The notes under the pieces: model-generated
Database searches by the model: none
What the model was told of the DNA's origin: nothing
What the model saw: the letters and a program-made list of their open reading frames with translations, nothing else
Position numbers and translations under genes: made by a program
Assembly (NCBI RefSeq): GCF_025943985.1
Contig: NZ_JAPCWE010000004.1
Location: 124,001-188,000 of the forward strand
DNA length: 64,000 bases
Reading direction: 5' to 3'
Source: Anaerorudis cellulosivorans
GTDB lineage: Bacteria > Bacteroidota > Bacteroidia > Bacteroidales > Dysgonomonadaceae
Shown here: piece by piece, positions 25,247-33,298 of the stretch
How positions within the stretch are numbered: the stretch's first letter is position 1
How the letters are laid out: the number at the start of each line of letters is the position of its first letter

Positions 25247-26581
25247 TTATCCCATCAAAATTCCTCCTCTTTTGCTCCTCTTATAAGCTTGACCTCCATA
25301 CCAGGCTACAACCATAAAGCAGATGAACGGCAGGATAAACGATGCATTTACGGAAGGGAATGATTTACCGATCGTCCCTAAATCGATGATAGCTGCTTGT
25401 ACAGGGGGGAGTATAGAACCACCCAAAATGGCCATAATCAGTCCTGCTGCACCAAATTTGGCATCTTCTCCCATCCCTTTTAGTGCGATGCCGTAAATGG
25501 TTGGGAACATGAGCGACATGCATGCGGATACCGCAACAAGACAATAAAGGCCATGAATATCTTGGAAAAAAATTACGCCAAGAGTAAAGATGCCCGCTGC
25601 AATAGCTAATGTACGAAGCAATTTTCCGGGATTAAAGAATTTAAGCAGATAGGTGCAAATGAACCGACTGGTGCAGAAAATAATCATGGCCAAAATATTG
25701 TATTTTTGTGACAGAACTTCGGCTGTTTGTTCTTCCATGCCTTGTGCCATGAAGATGCGTGTTCCGTATTGGATAATAAATGTCCAGCACATAATTTGTG
25801 CTCCCACATAAAAGAATTGGGCAAGCACTCCCTGGCGATAATTGGGAATAGAGAATATGCGTTTCAGCGTGGGAAAAAAATTGATTTCATTCGATGAGTC
25901 GCCATTCTTGGGCATTTTTGTCAACAGAATAATGATGAACATAAGGGCAACTATGCCTCCGATAGCTAGATAAGGATGAATCAAAATGGAAAGATCGGAC
26001 TGCTTTAGTGTTTCAAATTCGGCATTGCTAAGGCTTGCCCGTTCCGTTGTGCTCATGGGATTCAATCGAGCCTGAATGAAATTCATTGCTACATACATTC
26101 CGATAAGTGATCCCATTGGGTTAAACGATTGTGCCAGATTAAGACGCCGGGTTGCCGTTTCTTCTGTTCCCATGGTTAAAATATAGGGATTTGCGCTGGT
26201 TTCGAGAAACGACAGACCGCAGGTTAGAATAAAATAGGCTAAAAGAAACGGATAGTAATTCCCCGATATTTTTGCAGGGAAAAACATGAATGCTCCTAAG
26301 GCATACAGTCCTAACCCCATCAGAATGCCTGCTTTGTAGGAATATTTTCTGATAAATATAGCAGCAGGGAATGCCATTGCAAAATATCCTCCATAGAATG
26401 CCACCTGTACTAATGCTCCTTGGGTTACATTCATCCGAAAAATTTTAGAGAATGCTTTTACCATAGGATTGGTAATATCGTTTGCAAATCCCCATAAGGC
26501 AAAACAGCAGGTAATAAGAATGAAAGGGACAAGGAAGTTTTGTCCGTTTTTTTTGAGAAGGGGTTGTTTTACTTTTTCCAT
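25247..26581 (-). CDS. fucP: L-fucose:H+ symporter
   Basis: Major facilitator superfamily importer of L-fucose in the inner membrane. The length of 444 residues with about 12 hydrophobic segments fits FucP. Characteristic stretches are FILITCCFALWGFANDITNPMVKAF in TM1 (with Asn-Asp, the proton-coupling acidic position of the family), GALVQVAFYGGYFAMAFPAA, and GLSFLETSANPYILTMG with Glu in TM4. The second half includes FYVGAQIMCWTFIIQY and FGAAGLIMAILGGSILPPVQAAI. FucP relatives for glucose/galactose (GluP) and other sugars share these motifs. The position 98 bp after L-fucose isomerase and before two fucosidase genes makes fucose the likely substrate. It is expressed in the same direction as fucI. 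Confidence 0.93.
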   Translation of the reverse strand: MEKVKQPLLKKNGQNFLVPFILITCCFALWGFANDITNPMVKAFSKIFRMNVTQGALVQVAFYGGYFAMAFPAAIFIRKYSYKAGILMGLGLYALGAFMFFPAKISGNYYPFLLAYFILTCGLSFLETSANPYILTMGTEETATRRLNLAQSFNPMGSLIGMYVAMNFIQARLNPMSTTERASLSNAEFETLKQSDLSILIHPYLAIGGIVALMFIIILLTKMPKNGDSSNEINFFPTLKRIFSIPNYRQGVLAQFFYVGAQIMCWTFIIQYGTRIFMAQGMEEQTAEVLSQKYNILAMIIFCTSRFICTYLLKFFNPGKLLRTLAIAAGIFTLGVIFFQDIHGLYCLVAVSACMSLMFPTIYGIALKGMGEDAKFGAAGLIMAILGGSILPPVQAAIIDLGTIGKSFPSVNASFILPFICFMVVAWYGGQAYKRSKRGGILMG

Positions 26582-26679
26582 TTGTATTATTGTGTTTAAC
26601 CGATTAGCAGCATTCAGCTTACCTGTTTAATTTGCCAAACAGTAAACTGAATGCCATTCTCCTTTGATCTTTACGTTTT

Positions 26680-28449
26680 TTATTTATAAATCGGTCCGAA
26701 ATTTTTGCATGCTCTGTAATCGGCTCCTTCTTTTTCCATTCCGAAAGCATTCCATGCCGAAGGGCGGAAGATATTGCTCTCCTCCACGTTGTGCATGCAT
26801 ACCGGGATGCGGAGGATCGAAGCCAGCGTGATTAAATCCAGACCAATATGGCCGTAACTGATGGCTCCGTGATTGGCTCCCCAGTTGTTCATCACCGAAT
26901 AAACATCCTTGAAAGCTCCCTTGCCTGTCAGACGAGGTGCAAACCATGTTGTCGGCCATGTTTTGTCTGTCCGCCTATTGATGATCTCGTGCACTTCGGG
27001 GTCGAGATCTACTGTCCAACCTTCAGCCAATTGCAAAACGGGGCCTAATCCGTCAACAATGTTCACACGCGACATGGTTACAGGCATTCCTCCACGCGTC
27101 AGGAACGTAGAAGAAAATCCTCCACCCCGGAAATAATCGCGATCGGCAGGCGACCAGGTAGTGGCTGCCAGACAGGCTTTCACTTCTTCTTGGGTGATGT
27201 TCCAGGGTTCTTTCATGGCCGGTTGTCCGTTTAATGTTTGTCGACCGGTACCATCAAGTGTGGTTGCTCCCGAATTGATAAGATGAATAACCCCATTGGC
27301 AGCTAATCCTGTAAGCTCTTTTCCGGTAACGCGTTTCACGGCTTGCGGGCTCCAATACGTGCGGACATCGGAAAAGATTTGTGCTTTGTTGGTAAGCAAA
27401 TGATTGAACAGCATGGCAACACCATTTAGTGAGTCGTTTTCGGTTGCCAGGAGATGGGCTTCACGTATGCCGTTCCAGTCGAATGAGCTGTTTAAGATGG
27501 TTTCACTGAAGTCGCCATTAGGCAAGAAGTCTGTCCATTGACGTTGTCCTTGAAATCCGGCCAGAATGGCATTGTGCCCGATGGCTTCTTCTTTGAAACC
27601 CATTTCCCTGAGCTTGGGATTGCCTTTCATGAGGTCGCGGATAATGATGGTCATTTTTACGACAAACTCCCAGTCTTTATCTTTTTCGGCACGACTTTTT
27701 TGTTTTTCAGGACGATTGTAATCCGTTCCTTCGTTTACCTTACAGTATTTTTCTGTCCAAGCCATCGCTTTTTCAAATTCTTCATGATCGTAAATACCCT
27801 CTTTCATGCGGCGGATGATTTCGGTAGAATCGACCGATTCGTTCCGCATACCCAGGTATTTTTGGAAGAAGTCGGGATTGACAATAGATCCTGCAATGCC
27901 CATAGCTACGCTGCCGATGGAAAGATATGATTTTCCTCTCATGGTGGCTGTTGCCTGAGCAGCACGGGTAAAACGGAGAATTTTTTCTGCTACGTCTTCA
28001 GGAATCGAATCATCGTTGATGTCTTGGACATCATGTCCGTAGATGCCAAAGGCAGGAAGACCCTTCTGTGAATGAGCTGCCAGAACGGCCGCCAGATAAA
28101 CGGCACCCGGGCGTTCTGTTCCGTTAAATCCCCAGACAGCCTTGGGGTAATGCGGATTCATGTCCATCGTTTCTGTTCCATAACACCAGCTCGAAGTTAC
28201 TGTGATGGTTGAGCCGACACCTTCGCGTTCGAATTTTTCAGCACAAGCTGCGCTTTCGCCCACGCGACCGATGGTGCTGTCGGCAATGACGCATTCAACG
28301 GGACTCCCGTCTCCGTTTTTCAGATTGGAACTAATAAGGTTGGCAACACCTTTTGCCAGGTTCATCGTCTTTTCCTCAAGGCTTTCCCTTACGCCTCCTT
28401 GACGCCCGTCTATCGTGGGGCGGATACCGATTTTAGGATACTTTCCCAT
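26680..28449 (-). CDS. fucI: L-fucose isomerase
   Basis: Cytoplasmic Mn-dependent isomerase converting L-fucose to L-fuculose, also active on D-arabinose in known homologues. The start [25 protein letters not shown] is the standard N-terminus. The metal and substrate region is seen in [25 protein letters not shown] (Glu and Asp ligands). [10 protein letters not shown] and [15 protein letters not shown] in the N-terminal domains and [34 protein letters not shown] at the end match the family. The 589 residues agree with the usual about 590. It is the first gene of the operon after the GntR-type regulator. The kinase (FucK) and aldolase (FucA) that would complete fucose catabolism are not encoded in the window. 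Confidence 0.97.
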   Translation of the reverse strand: MGKYPKIGIRPTIDGRQGGVRESLEEKTMNLAKGVANLISSNLKNGDGSPVECVIADSTIGRVGESAACAEKFEREGVGSTITVTSSWCYGTETMDMNPHYPKAVWGFNGTERPGAVYLAAVLAAHSQKGLPAFGIYGHDVQDINDDSIPEDVAEKILRFTRAAQATATMRGKSYLSIGSVAMGIAGSIVNPDFFQKYLGMRNESVDSTEIIRRMKEGIYDHEEFEKAMAWTEKYCKVNEGTDYNRPEKQKSRAEKDKDWEFVVKMTIIIRDLMKGNPKLREMGFKEEAIGHNAILAGFQGQRQWTDFLPNGDFSETILNSSFDWNGIREAHLLATENDSLNGVAMLFNHLLTNKAQIFSDVRTYWSPQAVKRVTGKELTGLAANGVIHLINSGATTLDGTGRQTLNGQPAMKEPWNITQEEVKACLAATTWSPADRDYFRGGGFSSTFLTRGGMPVTMSRVNIVDGLGPVLQLAEGWTVDLDPEVHEIINRRTDKTWPTTWFAPRLTGKGAFKDVYSVMNNWGANHGAISYGHIGLDLITLASILRIPVCMHNVEESNIFRPSAWNAFGMEKEGADYRACKNFGPIYK

Positions 28450-28554
28450 TGCTGTAGTATTTTATTGTAAATTAAAAATTTGGTTTGTGGCACATTAATG
28501 AAACCGGGTATTGAAATTTGCTATTCTTCCCCGGGAAGCAACATATGTTTTTAA

Positions 28555-29538
28555 TCAGATTGAATTTCTGCGATATACATTGGTTGGCAGATAGCGTTGA
28601 ATTTTTTCTCCGGTCAGAGCAAAATCTGCTGCAAGACTTCCCATAAGATCGAAATCGACACTGATACTGCAAACGCCATCCCCAATGACTTCGTAAAAAG
28701 GATTTTCGTTGTATGCGATCAGTCCGAAATCTTTCCCCATCTTCATGTTAGTTGACCTTGCCTGCTTCACGATTTTAACCACATCTGTTTGTTTGATGAC
28801 AAGGTAACAGTAATTCCGCTGAATTGGGGTTGTTTCTTTTATTTCGTCAAGGATTTCAAAGTCGAATCCGTTATCTTTGCAAAATCTCGAAAAAAAGATT
28901 TTGCTGCTCTGTGGATGTTTATGGTACTTATTGAATACGAATGCTAGTTTCTTATATCCGGATAATTCTTTTTTTAGTAATTCGAGTGCACGATAGAAAC
29001 TTTCGTCAAAGTCTTGGCATATGTATGCATAATCTTTTTTGTCAAATTTGCCGAAATCGATCAATAGGAGACGATCTTTATTGATTTTTTTTAGAACTTC
29101 AGAAAATATTTCGTTGTCGTAATTCATTACAATATAGCGGTTGTATTTTCCACATGCTTCGTTGACAATGGTATTGAACAAACTTTCGTTGTATTGGTGA
29201 AACCATAAGTCTACTGTAAAACTTTCCGGAAGTTTTTTAATCAGACTGTTATATAACGCCTCTTTAAATGGTGTGTACTCGTCGAGTAACAAAAAAATAT
29301 GGGTTGATTGGTTTAGTACATAATAATTTTTGCCTTGAATGGAATCGATCATTCCTTTATCTTTCAGCATCGTTAATGCTTTGAAAACCGTGTCGCGCGA
29401 AACATTGTATTTTTGGCTTAAAAAATTTATCGAAGGCAATTTTTCTCCAACTTTATATTCATTTACAGTTATGGATTGCCTGATATAATCGGCCAACTGT
29501 TGAACTTTGGTGGTGCTATGATTGAATTTCAAACTCAT
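28555..29538 (-). CDS. GntR-family transcriptional regulator with sugar-binding-like domain (FucR-like)
   Basis: Probable regulator of the adjacent fucose operon. The ATG at 29538 (MSLKFNHSTTKVQQLADYIRQSI) is preferred over one 39 bp upstream because the family begins there. Residues about 10-80 form a GntR winged helix (VGEKLPSINFLSQKYNVSRDTVFKALTMLKDKGMIDSIQGKNYYV). The remaining about 240 residues resemble a periplasmic-binding-protein/LacI-type effector domain rather than the common FadR or UTRA domains. A GntR-type repressor with this architecture controls the fucose operon of Bacteroides thetaiotaomicron, where fuculose relieves repression; the same role here is inference from position. 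A TATTTTTG -7-like box lies at 29575-29582. fucI begins 105 bp downstream. Confidence 0.85.
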   Translation of the reverse strand: MSLKFNHSTTKVQQLADYIRQSITVNEYKVGEKLPSINFLSQKYNVSRDTVFKALTMLKDKGMIDSIQGKNYYVLNQSTHIFLLLDEYTPFKEALYNSLIKKLPESFTVDLWFHQYNESLFNTIVNEACGKYNRYIVMNYDNEIFSEVLKKINKDRLLLIDFGKFDKKDYAYICQDFDESFYRALELLKKELSGYKKLAFVFNKYHKHPQSSKIFFSRFCKDNGFDFEILDEIKETTPIQRNYCYLVIKQTDVVKIVKQARSTNMKMGKDFGLIAYNENPFYEVIGDGVCSISVDFDLMGSLAADFALTGEKIQRYLPTNVYRRNSI

Positions 29539-29644
29539 GAAAAAAACAATAACTGTGCTGAACTTATCTGAAATCAAAAATAGAGGGTTTAATTATAAAT
29601 AAGAAATTATTTTGTATGTTTTGTAACATGATTTACATAGATAC

Positions 29645-29685
29645 AAAAAACAACCGGCAACACACTTCACAGGGTTTTGCCGGTT
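29645..29685 (-). terminator. Rho-independent terminator of the NigD-like gene
   Basis: On the minus strand AACCGGCAA (29685-29677) pairs with TTGCCGGTT (29660-29652), followed by G and six T. It lies 53 bp after the stop of the NigD-like gene and isolates it from the fucose regulator. Confidence 0.8.
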
Positions 29686-29737
29686 TTGGAAAATCAAAAA
29701 GTCATATAAGAAATAGAACTAATCGGTTGGTTTTTTA

Positions 29738-30466
29738 TTAATAGTATTCATTTGACGAAATCACGGGAATGCTTTTTTTGCCTTTTATGCTCTTAAGTGT
29801 AGCGTTGTTATAATGATATGTTATATCAAAAATTTTTTCTCCATCCCAGTCTTTTACTTTAATCGATAATTGAACGGAATCGGCTGCATTTACCCGCAGT
29901 GATTTTAGATCAAAACAAACAAAACCTTCGTAAAGTTGTGTACTCGGACTTTGATAGGAGTTATGTCTGAATTCTAAGTGGATTTTTCCGTCATCAGGTG
30001 GAGTAATAAGGGTATTTTTAACCAAGTTAATGGCATGAGGTCTTACTCCGCCATAATTAAACAAGAAATCTACATTCAAAAAATCGCTCCCAATCCATAT
30101 GCTGTTCACTTTCACGGGATCATTACCTATACTATCGGCATTTTGTGTTGTAAGATCAATGGGGTTTTTGGTGAGAATATCCCAGATATCATTTATTTTA
30201 ATTGAATAGTTGTAGCCGTTATGTTTTTCGGAAAGAATGGTATAGTTCACGAAAACGCGTTGCCTGTTTTTGCCTGCGTACCGTACATCAGATACCTCTG
30301 GCCATAATCTTATGCCGTTATCCAATACAAGTGCAAATGTGCCATTATCTTGAACTTCAACAGTAGCGATGTCGAACAGATAATTGCCGGAGCCACTATC
30401 ATCGCATGATAAGTTGGTAAAAGATATGACAATAGCCACAATGGTGAAAAGCGAATATTTTTTCAT
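29738..30466 (-). CDS. NigD-like lipoprotein
   Basis: Secreted lipoprotein of the NigD-like family, of unknown biochemical role, found widely in Bacteroidales. The ATG at 30466 opens MKKYSLFTIVAIVISFTNLSC with lipobox TNLSC. The longer frame to 30529 puts 21 charged residues before the signal and is rejected. The mature part begins DDSGSGNYLFDIATVEVQDNGTFALVLDNGIRLWPE, an OB-like N-terminal NigD domain, and continues with a beta-sandwich (LEFRHNSYQSPSTQLYEGFVCFDL) typical of the NigD C-terminal domain. The length of 242 residues is usual. It is a single-gene unit bounded by terminators on both sides. The name comes from a bacteriocin locus, but this copy has no bacteriocin genes nearby. Confidence 0.8.
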   Translation of the reverse strand: MKKYSLFTIVAIVISFTNLSCDDSGSGNYLFDIATVEVQDNGTFALVLDNGIRLWPEVSDVRYAGKNRQRVFVNYTILSEKHNGYNYSIKINDIWDILTKNPIDLTTQNADSIGNDPVKVNSIWIGSDFLNVDFLFNYGGVRPHAINLVKNTLITPPDDGKIHLEFRHNSYQSPSTQLYEGFVCFDLKSLRVNAADSVQLSIKVKDWDGEKIFDITYHYNNATLKSIKGKKSIPVISSNEYY

Positions 30467-30476
30467 AGGTTGACTG

Positions 30477-30521
30477 TTTTTCGAAATATTTCTATTTATA
30501 AAGATGAAATATTCGAAAAAA
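30477..30521 (-). terminator. Terminator hairpin after the YgiQ-type gene
   Basis: Inverted repeat: TTTTTCGAATATTTC on the minus strand (30520-30506) against GAAATATTTCGAAAA (30491-30477), one bulged base, 14-nt loop. It lies 42 bp beyond the stop of the radical SAM gene. AT-rich with poly-T and poly-A flanks, so it could work in both directions. Confidence 0.6.
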
Positions 30522-30562
30522 CGCTGCACAAAGAAAGAAAAATCTTTAGTATTTAATTTATA

Positions 30563-32398
30563 TTAACCTTTTGGATATAATTTTTTGATTATGTCCGGAC
30601 GATTGATTCGTTTCAACTCGGCAATTATGGTTGGTTTATTTGAGGATTGATACCAGAAAAAGAATTGGTGTTGGGCGTTTTTTTCTTCTTTTGTTTTAGC
30701 ACTATATATGGGCTCAAGTGTATATGGATGATAACCCGTATAATAGATTTCAGTAGCCAGTGTCATTGGAGAAGGTGTAAAATCTTGTACTTGTTCTGGT
30801 TTTAGATTTAGATTTTTGATTATAACCGCCAATTCTGCCATATCTGACAGGGTACACCCCGGATGTGAGGAAATAAAATAGGGGATAAGTTGCTGATTTA
30901 GGTGATACTTTTTATTTATGGAATCAAAGATTTTTTTAAATTGAAAGAATTGATTGAATGATGGTTTTCGCATAATACGCAATACGTTGTCCGATGTATG
31001 TTCGGGTGCTACTTTTAATCTTCCAGAAACATGATGGGTAATCAGTTCTTCGATATAGTTTTTTGCGGCTTTATTAGTCTGTTCATCTTCGCTTTCATGT
31101 AAAAGCATATCGTAACGGATTCCACTGCCAATAAATGATTTTTTGATCCCCGCCATTGTATCTATTGTGCGGTACATATCGAGTAAAGCAGAATGATCGG
31201 TATTCAGATTGTTGCAAATTTTTGGGTAAATGCAGGAAGGTTTCTTACATTTTTCGCATATGGATAAATCTTTCCCTCCCATACGATACATGTTTGCCGA
31301 GGGACCACCAAGATCGCTGATATAGCCTTTAAAATCGGGCATCTCCGTAATTTTTTTCACTTCGTTTAGTATAGATTGTTTGGAGCGTGAGGTAATAAAT
31401 TTTCCCTGATGAGCCGAAATGGTGCAAAAAGCGCAGCCGCCAAAACAACCACGATGAAGATTTACCGAAAATTTGATCATTTCATATGCCGGAATATGTT
31501 TTCCTTTGTATTTGGGATGGGGTAGGCGAGTATATGGAAGATCAAATGAAGCATCGATTTCATCTTCGGTCATTGGTGGAAAAGGTGGATTAACTATCAA
31601 TGTTTTGTCATCTACATCCTGTAAAATACGTGCTGCATATAGGCGGTTGGATTGTTCTTCTACTATACGAAAATTTTTTGCCTGTTTAAGCTTGTCTTTC
31701 AGACATTCCTCATGTGAAAATAGGCGTTTTTCCTCGCCAAAGGAATTGGGCGGGATTGAATTTTTAGAAACAAGAAAAGCAGTTTGTGGAATATCACAGA
31801 TTTCATTTATTCTTTTGCCGTTTTTTATCTCTTTAATGAGTTGTTTCAGGGGTTGTTCTCCCATTCCGTAAATTAAAAGATCAGCATGTGTGTCAGCGAG
31901 AATAGTTTTATGCAAGCGGTCATCCCAATAGTCATAATGAGTAATACGGCGAAGTGAGGCTTCTATTCCTCCAATTACAAGAGGAGCATCGGGATAAAGT
32001 TCTTTAAGGATGTGGGCATAAACGATAGTTGTTCTATCGGGACGCATGTCGGGGCGTCCGTCGGGAGTATAGGCGTCATTGGAACGGAGGCGTTTATTAG
32101 CCGTATAACGGTTAATCATGGAATCCATGGCGCCGGCCGAAATGGCGAAAAATAATCGAGGTGTGCCAAGTTTTTTAAAATCTCGCAAATCGTCACGCCA
32201 ATTAGGTTGAGGAACAATGGCTACTCGTAAACCTTCTTTCTCCATTAGTCTTCCTATCACTGCTGCTCCGAAAGAGGGATGGTCGATATAGGCATCGCCC
32301 GAAAACAAAATCACATCGACATAATCCCAGCCACGAATTTCCATTTCTTTTTTTGTGGTTGGTAACCAGTCGGTGAGTTGTAGTGATCCGTAATCCAT
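30563..32398 (-). CDS. YgiQ-family radical SAM protein
   Basis: Large radical SAM protein of the YgiQ/UPF0313 family; its reaction is unknown. I start at ATG 32398 (MDYGSLQLTDWLPTTKKEMEIRGWDYVDVILFSGDAYIDHP), the standard YgiQ opening. The upstream extension to 32473 crosses a terminator and has no family similarity. An N-terminal cobalamin-binding-like region (GAAVIGRLMEKEGLRVAIVPQP) precedes the radical SAM core with the cluster motif CFGGCAFC, preceded by FSVNLHRG. A cysteine-rich patch CEKCKKPSCIYPKIC may bind a second metal. The length of 611 residues fits the family. It is located downstream of the DUF4294 gene but separated from it by a strong terminator. Confidence 0.92.
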   Translation of the reverse strand: MDYGSLQLTDWLPTTKKEMEIRGWDYVDVILFSGDAYIDHPSFGAAVIGRLMEKEGLRVAIVPQPNWRDDLRDFKKLGTPRLFFAISAGAMDSMINRYTANKRLRSNDAYTPDGRPDMRPDRTTIVYAHILKELYPDAPLVIGGIEASLRRITHYDYWDDRLHKTILADTHADLLIYGMGEQPLKQLIKEIKNGKRINEICDIPQTAFLVSKNSIPPNSFGEEKRLFSHEECLKDKLKQAKNFRIVEEQSNRLYAARILQDVDDKTLIVNPPFPPMTEDEIDASFDLPYTRLPHPKYKGKHIPAYEMIKFSVNLHRGCFGGCAFCTISAHQGKFITSRSKQSILNEVKKITEMPDFKGYISDLGGPSANMYRMGGKDLSICEKCKKPSCIYPKICNNLNTDHSALLDMYRTIDTMAGIKKSFIGSGIRYDMLLHESEDEQTNKAAKNYIEELITHHVSGRLKVAPEHTSDNVLRIMRKPSFNQFFQFKKIFDSINKKYHLNQQLIPYFISSHPGCTLSDMAELAVIIKNLNLKPEQVQDFTPSPMTLATEIYYTGYHPYTLEPIYSAKTKEEKNAQHQFFFWYQSSNKPTIIAELKRINRPDIIKKLYPKG

Positions 32399-32473
32399 TT
32401 GTAATATAAAAAATATCGCCGTGAAGGTACTAAAAGAATATGGGGAGGAAAAATCATTGTGTTTTTTATTCAT

Positions 32474-32500
32474 AAAAAAAGAGCGATATTTAAATCGCTC
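32474..32500 (-). terminator. Rho-independent terminator of the DUF4294 gene
   Basis: On the minus strand GAGCGAT (32500-32494) and ATCGCTC (32487-32481) form the stem, followed by seven T. The upstream arm overlaps the last codons and stop of the DUF4294 gene (stop 32490-32492). It supports the later start codon chosen for the YgiQ-type gene. Confidence 0.85.
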
Positions 32501-33134
32501 CTTGTTCTACCAGAACACAAACTCTTTCTGTTAAGCGGTCTTTTCCATAAGGGTCGTATCTTACTTTCAAACTATTTCCAAATAGTCCGGCAAATACATT
32601 GTAAGTCCATGCTTTAAAACTGCCCATGAAACCGTCGATAATACCGTATGCCGAATTGTTTGTTTCTCTATCTACCAATTTTATGAGCAGTTGACCTTGG
32701 GAACGGGTTAATTTGCTCATTTGGGGTTTATAGGTTTTGTAGAGATATTTTTCCATTGCTTCCAGATGTTTTTGTTTAGCTTTTTCCGTTGGAAGGGTTT
32801 CCATATACTCATATGTTTCGATAATGATTTTGGATATTTGTTTGGCATATGGCAGTGTTCTTTTTACATCACGAATTAGTTTGTTGTATTGAATTACATC
32901 TTTGTGAGAATAGAAGCGAAGAGGAGAATATTTAATGAATTCACGTAAAGTCATACACGCAACTGTATCGCCTTCTATCAGAACGGCCGGATAGACATTT
33001 GGCATCAAGTAAATGGTGGAACTATGAGCGCCACTTCCTTTAGTTGCATAATCGGCATAATGATACTGTGCTTTTGAAGATAAAGGCAAAAGCATGACTA
33101 TTATCACAGATAATATGTGAATATAATTTCTCAT
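32490..33134 (-). CDS. DUF4294 family exported protein
   Basis: Conserved Bacteroidota protein of unknown function. The signal peptide is MRNYIHILSVIIVMLLPLSSKAQ. The mature protein has the DUF4294 pattern: VYPAVLIEGDTVACMTLREFIKYSPLRFYSHKDVIQYNKLIRDVKRTLPYAK followed by helices ending in LTRSQGQLLIKLVDRETNNSAYGIIDGFMGSFKAWTYN. The highly conserved RSQGQLLIKLVDRET block suggests a catalytic or partner-binding surface, but none is known. The length of 214 residues is typical. It has its own promoter (33143-33174) and terminator, so it is monocistronic. It is divergent from leuS with a 164-bp gap that holds both promoters. Confidence 0.85.
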   Translation of the reverse strand: MRNYIHILSVIIVMLLPLSSKAQYHYADYATKGSGAHSSTIYLMPNVYPAVLIEGDTVACMTLREFIKYSPLRFYSHKDVIQYNKLIRDVKRTLPYAKQISKIIIETYEYMETLPTEKAKQKHLEAMEKYLYKTYKPQMSKLTRSQGQLLIKLVDRETNNSAYGIIDGFMGSFKAWTYNVFAGLFGNSLKVRYDPYGKDRLTERVCVLVEQGAI

Positions 33135-33142
33135 AACCCAAA

Positions 33143-33174
33143 CAAAGATAAGATAATTGTTCTGTTCTTAGCAA
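33143..33174 (-). promoter_or_regulatory. Promoter of the DUF4294 gene
   Basis: On the minus strand TTG (33174-33172), 21 nt, then TATCTTTG (33150-33143), matching the Bacteroidota -33/-7 consensus TTG / TAnnTTTG. The -7 box ends 8 bp before the ATG, so the leader would be very short. Confidence 0.6.
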
Positions 33175-33240
33175 AAAATACCGTTAAGTGTAGTTAATTA
33201 AAGCTCGGGTTTAGAGATTGTTAAGCAAAAAAATTTTCGA

Positions 33241-33271
33241 TTGCTCTTTCTTAATTAATTCACTATCTTTG
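33241..33271 (+). promoter_or_regulatory. Promoter of leuS
   Basis: TTG at 33241-33243, 20-nt spacer, TATCTTTG at 33264-33271: an excellent match to the Bacteroidota primary promoter. The start codon is 28 bp downstream, preceded by AAAGGAG (33288-33294), a clear Shine-Dalgarno sequence, which is not common in this phylum. Confidence 0.8.
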
Positions 33272-33298
33272 CAACGTTTTTTAAAATAAAGGAGAAAA

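Noticed and set aside
28472-28672. 66-codon frame between fucI and its regulator
   Set aside because: It overlaps the end of the regulator gene in another frame and has no support.
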